Source: Streptomyces triculaminicus
GTDB lineage: Bacteria; Actinomycetota; Actinomycetes; Streptomycetales; Streptomycetaceae
NCBI RefSeq assembly: GCF_017349075.1
Contig: NZ_JAFMOF010000003.1
Span: 1,054,001-1,118,000, forward strand
DNA: 64,000 bases
Direction of reading: 5' to 3'
The stretch's first letter is position 1, and each line of letters begins with the position of its first letter. The translations under genes were made by a program, and so were the position numbers. The notes under the pieces are model-generated. The model searched no databases, was not told the DNA's origin, and saw only the letters and a program-made list of their open reading frames with translations. This document shows positions 1-6,733 of this stretch, piece by piece.

Positions 1-1
1 C

Positions 2-928
2 ATCACCGCCGCGATGATGCAGCCCGTGGGCCTGGGCAAGTTCGCCAAGGCCTTCCCCGAGCGCGTCTACGACGTCGGCATCGCCGAGCAGCACGCCGCC
101 ACCTCCGCGGCGGGCCTGGCCACCGGCGGCCTGCACCCGGTCTTCGCCGTCTACGCCACCTTCCTCAACCGCGCCTTCGACCAGGTCCTGATGGACGTCG
201 CCCTGCACAAGTGCGGCGTGACGTTCGTGCTGGACCGGGCCGGCGTCACCGGCGACGACGGCGCCTCCCACAACGGCATGTGGGACATGTCGATCCTCCA
301 GGTCGTCCCCGGCCTGCGGATCGCCGCCCCGCGCGACGCCGACCAGGTCCGCGCCCAGCTGCGTGAGGCCGTTCAGGTCAAGGACGCGCCCACCGTCGTG
401 CGCTATTCCAAGGGCACCGTGGGCCCGGCCGTCGAGGCCGTCGGCCGCGTCGGCGGCATGGACGTCCTGCGCGAGCCCGCCGAGGGCACGGCCCGGCCCG
501 ACGTGCTCATCGTCTCCGTCGGCGCCCTCGCCCCGATGTGCCTGGAGATCGCCGACCTGCTCGACAAGCAGGGCATCTCCTCGACCGTCGTCGACCCGCG
601 CTGGGTCAAGCCCGTCGACGAGGCCCTGCCCGGCCTCGCCGAGAAGCACCGCGTCGTCGTCACCGTCGAGGACAACGGCCGTGTCGGCGGCGTCGGTTCG
701 GCCGTCTCCCAGGCGCTGCGCGACGCCGGCGTCGACCTGCCGCTGCGCGACTTCGGCATCCCGCCGCGCTTCCTCGACCACGCCTCCCGCAAGGAGATCA
801 TGGCGGAGATCGGGCTGACGGCCCCCGACATCGCCCGTCAGGTCACCGGCCTCGTCGCCAAGCTCGACGGCCGCTACGAGGACACCCCCGAGGACCCGGC
901 CGAGACCGCCGGCGCCGTCCGGGACTGA
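2..928 (+). CDS. dxs: 1-deoxy-D-xylulose-5-phosphate synthase, C-terminal part (5' end outside window)
   Basis: This is the C-terminal half of Dxs, the thiamine-diphosphate enzyme that condenses pyruvate and glyceraldehyde 3-phosphate in the first step of the MEP isoprenoid pathway. The open frame enters from the left edge, so the true start lies upstream; the ATG at 14 is internal. About 308 residues are visible. They show the transketolase pyrimidine-binding domain (YDVGIAEQHAAT, then LDRAGVTGDDGASHNG) and the transketolase C-terminal domain beginning around DVLIVSVGALAP. A strong hairpin follows the stop, so the gene ends its transcript here. Family assignment is secure; only the missing start limits it. 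Confidence 0.96.
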   Translation: MTAAMMQPVGLGKFAKAFPERVYDVGIAEQHAATSAAGLATGGLHPVFAVYATFLNRAFDQVLMDVALHKCGVTFVLDRAGVTGDDGASHNGMWDMSILQVVPGLRIAAPRDADQVRAQLREAVQVKDAPTVVRYSKGTVGPAVEAVGRVGGMDVLREPAEGTARPDVLIVSVGALAPMCLEIADLLDKQGISSTVVDPRWVKPVDEALPGLAEKHRVVVTVEDNGRVGGVGSAVSQALRDAGVDLPLRDFGIPPRFLDHASRKEIMAEIGLTAPDIARQVTGLVAKLDGRYEDTPEDPAETAGAVRD

Positions 929-951
929 CGCTCACTCATATCGCCGTAGCC

Positions 952-998
952 GAAGGGCCGGCCGCACCACCTTCCGAGGGTGGTCCGGTCGGCCCTTC
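952..998 (+). terminator. Rho-independent-type terminator after dxs
   Basis: A long stem is formed by GAAGGGCCG (952-960) with CGGCCCTTC (990-998), continued by ACCACC (966-971) with GGTGGT (979-984) around a short loop. It lies 23 bases after the dxs stop. There is no U tract, as is usual in Streptomyces. Confidence 0.8.
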
Positions 999-1135
999 CG
1001 CACTGGTGCGCCGGACCTCCATCGGGTGAATCCTGGACGGGGTGGCTGTGGCCGCCCGGGAACGGCCCCGAACATCGCGGACACTCGCTCAGTTCAGAGG
1101 AGGACGAGTGACGCCGAGCAGGTGGAGGTGAGCCG

Positions 1136-2659
1136 ATGAGCACAGCGCATTCCGACCGGAGCGGCCGCGGCAGGAGCGGCATGTTCCGGACCAAGACCGT
1201 GGAGCAGTCCATCCAGGACACCGAGGAGCCGGAGCACGCGCTCCGGAAGGACCTCTCCGCCCTGGATCTGACCGTGTTCGGAGTCGGTGTCGTCATCGGC
1301 ACCGGCATCTTCGTCCTCACCGGAAAGGTGGCCAGGGAGAACGCCGGCCCCTCGGTGGCGCTCGCCTTCGTCCTCGCCGGCATCGTCTGCGGGCTCGCCG
1401 CCCTGTGCTACGCCGAATTCGCCTCCACCGTGCCGGTGGCCGGCTCCGCGTACACCTTCTCGTACGCCTCGCTCGGCGAACTCCCCGCCTGGATCATCGG
1501 CTGGGACCTCATCCTGGAACTGGCGCTGGGCTGCGCCGTGGTGGCCGTCGGCTGGTCCGGCTACATCCAGTCGCTGATGGCCAACGCCGGCTGGTACCTG
1601 CCCGGGCCGCTCACCGGGGCGCACGACGGCACCTTCGGCTTCGACCTCCTCGCCTGCCTCCTGGTCCTGGTGCTGACGGCCATTCTGGTCGCCGGAATGA
1701 AGCTGTCCTCGCGGGTGACGGCGGTCGTGGTCGGGATCAAGGTCACCGTCGTCCTCATCGTCATCATCGTCGGCTCCTTCTTCATCACGGGCAGCAACTA
1801 CCACCCGTTCATCCCGCCCACCCAGGAGGCCGCGTCCAGCGGCGGGCTCGCCGCCCCGCTGATCCAGACGATGTTCGGGTTCACCCCGTCCAACTTCGGC
1901 GTCATGGGCATCTTCTCGGCGGCCGCCGTCGTCTTCTTCGCCTTCATCGGCTTCGACATCGTCGCCACCGCCGCCGAGGAGACCCGCAACCCCCAGCGCG
2001 ACCTCCCGCGCGGCATCCTCGGCTCGCTGCTCATCTGCACCGTGCTCTACGTGGCCGTGTCCATCGTCGTCACCGGCATGGAGAAGTACGACCGGCTCTC
2101 CGTGAAGGCACCGCTCGCCGACGCCTTCAAGGCCGCGGGCCACCCCTTCTGGGCGGGCCTCATCAGCTTCGGCGCGGCCGTCGGCCTCACCTCCGTCTGC
2201 ATGATCCTGCTGCTGGGACAGAGCCGGGTCTTCTTCGCCATGAGCCGCGACGGCCTGCTGCCCCGCTTCTTCTCCATCGTCCACCCCCGCTACGGCACGC
2301 CCTACCGCTCGACGATCCTCCTCGGCGTCATCGTCGCCGTGGTCGCCGGCTTCACCTCGATCGACGTGCTGGCCGAACTGGTCAACATCGGCACGCTCTT
2401 CGCCTTCATCGTCGTCGCGATCGGCGTGGTCCTCCTGCGCCGCGCCCGGCCCGAGCTGCCCCGCGCCTTCCGCACCCCGTTCGTGCCCTACGTCCCCGCG
2501 CTGTCCGTCCTGGCCTCGCTGTGGCTGATGCTGAACCTGCCCACCGAGACCTGGGTGCGGTTCGCCGTGTGGATGGTCATCGGCGTCGTCGTGTACTTCG
2601 TCTACGGACGCCGCAAGAGCCGGGTCAGCCAGGCCGCCGACCGGCGGCCCACCGTCTGA
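1136..2659 (+). CDS. APC-superfamily amino-acid permease (cationic amino-acid transporter type)
   Basis: A 507-residue polytopic membrane protein of the amino acid-polyamine-organocation superfamily, closest in look to the YfnA/CAT group. After a polar 45-residue N-terminus, the first helix carries the substrate-site glycine motif GVGVVIGTGIFVLTG. About twelve hydrophobic segments follow, with the characteristic FFAFIGFDIVATAAEE stretch near residue 265. The ATG at 1136 has a good upstream ribosome site (GGAGGTGAGCC). The gene stands alone between the dxs terminator and a convergent gene. Substrate cannot be read from sequence; import of a neutral or basic amino acid is the family-level inference. 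Confidence 0.9.
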   Translation: MSTAHSDRSGRGRSGMFRTKTVEQSIQDTEEPEHALRKDLSALDLTVFGVGVVIGTGIFVLTGKVARENAGPSVALAFVLAGIVCGLAALCYAEFASTVPVAGSAYTFSYASLGELPAWIIGWDLILELALGCAVVAVGWSGYIQSLMANAGWYLPGPLTGAHDGTFGFDLLACLLVLVLTAILVAGMKLSSRVTAVVVGIKVTVVLIVIIVGSFFITGSNYHPFIPPTQEAASSGGLAAPLIQTMFGFTPSNFGVMGIFSAAAVVFFAFIGFDIVATAAEETRNPQRDLPRGILGSLLICTVLYVAVSIVVTGMEKYDRLSVKAPLADAFKAAGHPFWAGLISFGAAVGLTSVCMILLLGQSRVFFAMSRDGLLPRFFSIVHPRYGTPYRSTILLGVIVAVVAGFTSIDVLAELVNIGTLFAFIVVAIGVVLLRRARPELPRAFRTPFVPYVPALSVLASLWLMLNLPTETWVRFAVWMVIGVVVYFVYGRRKSRVSQAADRRPTV

Positions 2660-2722
2660 CCCGCTCCTCGCGGCTTCCCCCGCCGTTCGCGCCCCGCCCG
2701 GGACGCGGACGGCCCCGCGGCC

Positions 2723-3115
2723 CTACGGCCGTACCGTGCGCGGCCCGGTCACCTCGGCGCCCAGCGCCCCGACCCGCCGCCGCAGCTCCCGGTCCGCGGT
2801 CACCACCACACAGCGCCGGCCCGCCGCGCGGCCGGCCACCACCTCCACCACACGGTCGTCGCCGCTGCCGCCGGCCGCCGCCACGTCCACCCCCGGCACC
2901 GGCTCCACCCCGAGTGCCGCGCCCTCCACCACCAGCACGACCTCCAACGGCCCCGGCAGCGGCGGATCGACCGTCCCCGGCGGCAGCCCGGACTCCGCGT
3001 ACGCCGCCAGCGCGTCGCGCAGCCGCCGCGCCGCGCCCGCCCGGTCGCGCCACCAGCCGTCGGGCACGGATCCCACGACGTTGGCGGCGTCCACGACAAG
3101 AAGGGGGAGGGTCAT
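2723..3115 (-). CDS. NYN/PIN-like ribonuclease-domain protein
   Basis: A 130-residue protein with a single PIN-like fold of the NYN type. It shows the N-terminal beta-strand and acidic start (LLVVDAANVVGS), a middle acidic pair (GSGDDRVVE) and a C-terminal TADRELRRRV motif, which together would form the metal site of a nuclease. Streptomyces homologues are often labelled NTP pyrophosphohydrolase, a name the sequence does not support. It converges with the permease gene (63 bases between stops). RNA cleavage is inferred from the fold family; target unknown. Confidence 0.7.
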   Translation of the reverse strand: MTLPLLVVDAANVVGSVPDGWWRDRAGAARRLRDALAAYAESGLPPGTVDPPLPGPLEVVLVVEGAALGVEPVPGVDVAAAGGSGDDRVVEVVAGRAAGRRCVVVTADRELRRRVGALGAEVTGPRTVRP

Positions 3116-3181
3116 GGCGACAGCCTGGCACGGCCCGGCGCGCTCCCGACGGCCCGGCAGCCGCGGGGAAACGCAATGTTA

Positions 3182-3198
3182 TTGTCGAGGGTCGACAA
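3182..3198. promoter_or_regulatory. Inverted repeat, candidate operator
   Basis: TTGTCGA and TCGACAA form a perfect 7-base dyad with a GGG spacer, 30 bases before the start at 3228 and 67 bases upstream of the divergent NYN gene. It is A/T-richer than its surroundings. No regulator gene is adjacent. Binding by a dimeric repressor is inference. Confidence 0.5.
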
Positions 3199-3227
3199 AA
3201 AGCTCCAAGAGAGGCTGGCAGCGAGTC

Positions 3228-4331
3228 ATGGCAGTGCGGACGTCCACCCCCACCACCGGCTGGTTGCTGCGGGGCAAGGACGGACGGCTGACGGCCTACG
3301 CGCCGGCGTCCGGAGGCCTCGTCCGCTGGACCGAGACGCGCCCCGGCGGTCCCGAATGGACCGGCCCCGAGCGCTTCGAGGTGCCGGGCCTGGAGCCCCA
3401 CCTGTCCATAGCGCAGAGCCCCGAGGGCTACGTCAGCCTGGCCGGCCTGCGCCGCCGCGCCCATGACGACGGCCGTGCCGAGACCGACGTGGTCTACACG
3501 ACCCAGTTCCAGCCCGGCCGCGCGCTGACCACCTGGCGCTCGATCGGCACCCCCTACGGCCAGGACTGGCAGCGCGCCGACCAGATCGGCGCCCCCACCG
3601 CGGTCGTCGACCGCGTCGGCCTGCACGTCTTCGTCCGCAACGCCGGCGGCGGCGTCTGCGGCCGGCGCCAGGACGCGCGCGGCATCTGGGGCCCCTGGAC
3701 GGACATGAAGGGCAGTCACGTCCTCGACACCATGTCCGCCGCCGTCACCGCCGACGGACGCGTCGAACTCCTCGCCCCCGCGAGCGAGTTCGTCCTGCGC
3801 TGGCGCCAGGAGGAGCCCGGCGGCCCGCTGCGCCGCGTCCTGAACACCCCCGCCAAGCCGCTGGCCGGCTCGGCGTCCTCGGCCCCCGCCGCCGACGGCG
3901 CCATCGCCCACCTCTGGCGCGACTCCGCCGACCGCGTCCTGCACGTCCAGCGCCCCGCCGCGCCCACCGGCCCCGGCAGCCAGGAGGGCGCCGAGGCCCC
4001 CGCGCCCGTGGCCGTCCCCTCCCTCGGCGGCGACGCGAGCGGCCCCGTGGCCGTGCTGCGCACCACCCTCGACGGGCGGGAGTGCACGATCCTGGCCCAG
4101 CGCGCCGGCTCCGGCCTGCCCGCCGTGGCCGCGTACGCCGGCCAGGAGGACGAGGCCGCCGAGGCCACCTGGTCCGAGACCGGCGAGGAGTGCGTGGGCG
4201 CGCCCGCGCTGGCCCTGGACGCCAAGGACCGGGTGGTCGTGGCCGCCCTCGGCGCGGACGGCGTGCTGCGCGTCGCGCGGCAGCGCGTGGACGAGCCGGG
4301 GCTGGCGCTGGGGCCCTGGACGCGGGTGTAA
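3228..4331 (+). CDS. Conserved actinobacterial protein of unknown function, beta-propeller-like
   Basis: About 367 residues with no signal peptide or membrane segment. The sequence consists of recurring units with tryptophan and aspartate at turns (for example GWLLRGKDGRLTAY, RGIWGPWTDMKG, IAHLWRDSADRVLHV), a pattern seen in PLL/sialidase-like propellers that bind sugars or other ligands. No catalytic motif was recognised. The open frame extends far upstream into the NYN gene region, but the ATG at 3228 is preferred: it is preceded by GAGAGG and begins the conserved-looking sequence. A palindrome sits 30 bases upstream and a terminator follows. Function unknown. Confidence 0.65.
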   Translation: MAVRTSTPTTGWLLRGKDGRLTAYAPASGGLVRWTETRPGGPEWTGPERFEVPGLEPHLSIAQSPEGYVSLAGLRRRAHDDGRAETDVVYTTQFQPGRALTTWRSIGTPYGQDWQRADQIGAPTAVVDRVGLHVFVRNAGGGVCGRRQDARGIWGPWTDMKGSHVLDTMSAAVTADGRVELLAPASEFVLRWRQEEPGGPLRRVLNTPAKPLAGSASSAPAADGAIAHLWRDSADRVLHVQRPAAPTGPGSQEGAEAPAPVAVPSLGGDASGPVAVLRTTLDGRECTILAQRAGSGLPAVAAYAGQEDEAAEATWSETGEECVGAPALALDAKDRVVVAALGADGVLRVARQRVDEPGLALGPWTRV

Positions 4332-4344
4332 GGACCCCACTGAG

Positions 4345-4373
4345 CGGTCTCTCCGCAAGCACCGGAGAGACCG
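4345..4373. terminator. Bidirectional terminator between convergent genes
   Basis: CGGTCTCTCCG (4345-4355) pairs perfectly with CGGAGAGACCG (4363-4373) across a 7-base loop, between the stops of the genes ending at 4331 (+) and 4379 (-). It can serve both. Confidence 0.85.
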
Positions 4374-4378
4374 GCGGT

Positions 4379-5401
4379 CTAGGTGCGCCCCGCGCTCCAG
4401 CGCTTGGTCACCTCGGTCAGGGCCCGTACGGCCTTCGCCACCAGGTCGTCGCTCATCCGCACCCGCCGGCTGTGCTCGACGTGCAGGAACGGCACCCCGA
4501 CCGCGTCCGCGTGGTCGCCCTCGACGTTGGTGCGGCCCTCCAGGCGGCCGCAGTAGCGCTGCCAGACCTCGCAGACCCGCAGCTGCTGCTTGCGGAGCCC
4601 GGAGGCGAGGCGGCGGGCGGCGGGCAGGCCCGCGTCGCCCTTGCCGGGCGAGACGACCACGTCGTGGTCCGGGAGGCTGCTGTCGGCGAAGCCGTGGACC
4701 TGCACGGCCGGCAGGCGGCGGTCGGCGAGCGCGTCGGAGACGGCGGCGAAGACCGAGTCGGAGCGGTGCGCGACGTCGGCGGGGCCGGACCCCTCCTCGC
4801 CGTCGCCGCTCTCGGTGCCGGGGCCGGCGGCGCGATGGGCTCCCGCCAGGATCAGCACCCCGCCCGGCGAGCTGCGCAGCAGCCCGATGCCGAGCTGTTC
4901 GGTGCGCTGGTCGGCGCTGGGGTGCGGCACCTGGACCGACCAGTGGGCGGGCCCGTGCAGGTCCACGTAGACCCGGCCCCAGCCGCGCGTGGTCTCGCCG
5001 TCCTTGGTGGCGTCGGCGATCTCGGCGAACTCGCGGCCGCCGTCGCGGTCGACGAGGGTGCGTACGGTGTAGCCGGCCCTGGCCAGGGAACGCTCGGCGG
5101 CGGCGTGGTCGCCGTCGAGGAGGAAGCGCACGCCGTCGGCGATGGCCCGGCGGTCGCCGGGGGCGGGGATCCGGTACTGGCCGCCCTGTGTGATGCGGTC
5201 GGTGAAGGACGTGATCCAGGCCGCGAGGTCGACGGAGCCCGCCGGAGCCGGTGAGACGGTGTGCCGGGAGGAGCCGTCCGTGGCCGACCGGACGGGGCCG
5301 CCGGGTCTGGCGCAGCCGCTCGCCCCGGCCAGCGCGGCCAGCGTCGCCGCGCCGAGCAGGGCGGGGACGACGCGGGCGGCGATTACCGGCTTGAGCCTCA
5401 T
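4379..5401 (-). CDS. Secreted lipoprotein of unknown function
   Basis: A 340-residue protein with a classic lipoprotein signal: a basic start (MRLKPVIAARVV), a hydrophobic core and the lipobox ASGC near residue 30. The mature part has an alpha/beta character and includes LILAGAHRAAG and VQVHGFADSS, but no recognised active site. The frame runs open to 6286; the ATG at 5401 is the start because the signal peptide begins exactly there. Only 18 bases separate it from the divergent CapA-family gene, with a likely shared promoter. Its position beside a poly-gamma-glutamate-like locus suggests a surface role, but that is inference. Confidence 0.75.
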   Translation of the reverse strand: MRLKPVIAARVVPALLGAATLAALAGASGCARPGGPVRSATDGSSRHTVSPAPAGSVDLAAWITSFTDRITQGGQYRIPAPGDRRAIADGVRFLLDGDHAAAERSLARAGYTVRTLVDRDGGREFAEIADATKDGETTRGWGRVYVDLHGPAHWSVQVPHPSADQRTEQLGIGLLRSSPGGVLILAGAHRAAGPGTESGDGEEGSGPADVAHRSDSVFAAVSDALADRRLPAVQVHGFADSSLPDHDVVVSPGKGDAGLPAARRLASGLRKQQLRVCEVWQRYCGRLEGRTNVEGDHADAVGVPFLHVEHSRRVRMSDDLVAKAVRALTEVTKRWSAGRT

Positions 5402-5419
5402 GGCGGTAAAACTACCCCG
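5402..5419. promoter_or_regulatory. Compact divergent promoter with overlapping -10 elements
   Basis: Only 18 bases lie between the two divergent starts. On the minus strand TAGTTT (5414 down to 5409) matches the TANNNT -10 consensus 7 bases before the ATG at 5401. On the plus strand TAAAAC (5407-5412) is a weaker -10, 7 bases before the GTG at 5420. Both spacings predict leaderless mRNAs. The core GGTAAAACTACC is itself partly symmetric (GGTA/TACC). Confidence 0.5.
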
Positions 5420-6565
5420 GTGAAGCTCTTCCCCCGCCGCCGCCTCGTCCCCGCCATAGCCGCTGTGGCCCTCGTCGCGACAGGGACGGCGGGCTACGTC
5501 TGCCTCGGCGGGGGCGACGACGCCGTCGAGGCGTCGTTCACGCTCGCGGCGGGCGGTGACGTCCTGATCCACCCGGAGATCACCGACCAGGCGAACAAGG
5601 ACGCCAAGGAGGCGGGCCGCCCGGGCCCGGACTTCGGCGCCGTGATGGCCGGGATCAAGCCGGTGGTCGGCAAGGCCGACCTCGCGGTCTGCCACCTGGA
5701 GACGGTCATGGCCGACCCCAGGGGCCCCTTCCTCGGCTACCGGAAGTTCAGCGTGCCGCCGCAGATCGCCGGCACGCTCAAGGACATCGGCTACGACACC
5801 TGCTCGACGGCCTCCAACCACACCCTCGACCACGGTCCCGAGGGCGTGAAGCGCACGCTGGACACGCTCGACAGGGCGGGGATCAAGCACACGGGCTCGG
5901 CGCGCGACGCGAAGGAGGCGGCCACCCCGAACATCCTCGACGTGAAGGGGGTGAAGGTGGCGCAGCTGTCGTACGCGTACGGCTTCAACGACACGACCGT
6001 GCCCAAGGACAAGCCGTGGCTGGTCAACGAGACCGACGTCAAGCGGATGGCGGCGGACGAGAAGGCGGCGCGGGCGGCGGGCGCCGAGGTGGTATTCGCC
6101 AGCGTGCACTGGGGCAGCGAGGGCCACAACGAGCCCAGCAAGACACAGCTGCGGCTGGCCCGGCGCATCGCGAAGGAGACCGGCATCGATCTTGTCATCG
6201 GTCATCACGCCCATGTGGTGCAGCCCTTCGAAAAGGTCGAGGACACCTGGGTCGCCTATGGGCTGGGCAATCAGGTGGCGCGGCACGCCGAACCCCTCGG
6301 GATCACCGAGGAGGGCGTGACGGGCTGGTTCGAGTTCAGCAAGAGAAACGGCAAGTGGTCGGTTTCGGACGCCCGGTTCGTGCCGACGCTGGTGGAGCTG
6401 GAACCGGAGATCCGCCTGGTGGACGTGGGGGCGGCGCTGCGTCGCGAGGACCTCACGAAGGAGCGGCAGGCGCGATATCGGACGGCGTACGAGCGCACGC
6501 GCGGATTCGTCCTCAATCGTGGGGCGGATGCCGACGGATTGCGGCCGCTCACCATCACAGAATAG
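5420..6565 (+). CDS. CapA-family (PgsA-like) poly-gamma-glutamate synthesis protein
   Basis: A 381-residue CapA-family protein. Family members are membrane-anchored metallophosphatase-like proteins needed for synthesis or export of poly-gamma-glutamate capsules. An N-terminal anchor (residues about 8-27) precedes the motifs AAGGDVLIHPE, CSTASNHTLDHG, VHWGSEGHNEP and GHHAHVVQPFE. These supply the aspartate, asparagine and histidine residues typical of the domain. The GTG at 5420 fits a leaderless start and begins at the basic signal VKLFPRRR. It precedes the pgsB-pgsC operon but has its own promoter. The 3' region folds back (ACTAAAG/CTTTAGT arms), possibly a weak terminator. Confidence 0.88.
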   Translation: MKLFPRRRLVPAIAAVALVATGTAGYVCLGGGDDAVEASFTLAAGGDVLIHPEITDQANKDAKEAGRPGPDFGAVMAGIKPVVGKADLAVCHLETVMADPRGPFLGYRKFSVPPQIAGTLKDIGYDTCSTASNHTLDHGPEGVKRTLDTLDRAGIKHTGSARDAKEAATPNILDVKGVKVAQLSYAYGFNDTTVPKDKPWLVNETDVKRMAADEKAARAAGAEVVFASVHWGSEGHNEPSKTQLRLARRIAKETGIDLVIGHHAHVVQPFEKVEDTWVAYGLGNQVARHAEPLGITEEGVTGWFEFSKRNGKWSVSDARFVPTLVELEPEIRLVDVGAALRREDLTKERQARYRTAYERTRGFVLNRGADADGLRPLTITE

Positions 6566-6609
6566 TCACGACTAAAGGGATGAATTTGACCGTGGGCACA
6601 CAAATCCTT

Positions 6610-6638
6610 TTGTCAAGACTTTAGTAATTGTCTACAAT
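6610..6638 (+). promoter_or_regulatory. Strong vegetative-type promoter for the pgs operon
   Basis: TTGTCA (6610-6615) and TACAAT (6633-6638) are separated by exactly 17 bases, each one mismatch from the sigma-70/HrdB consensus. The element lies in an unusually A/T-rich pocket 96 bases before the TTG start at 6734. It is the best -35/-10 pair noted in the window. Confidence 0.7.
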
Positions 6639-6733
6639 CCGAACGATTCACGCTAGAACGACGCAGTGCGGCCGACAGTTCAGGAACCTCGTGGTCCCGG
6701 CATGCCCGCGTGCCGTGACCGAGAGGAAGACCG

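Noticed and set aside
1094..2284. Minus-strand frame rich in Asp/Glu/Gly opposite the permease
   Set aside because: Composition of a shadow frame; the + strand has a full APC permease with a good ribosome site.
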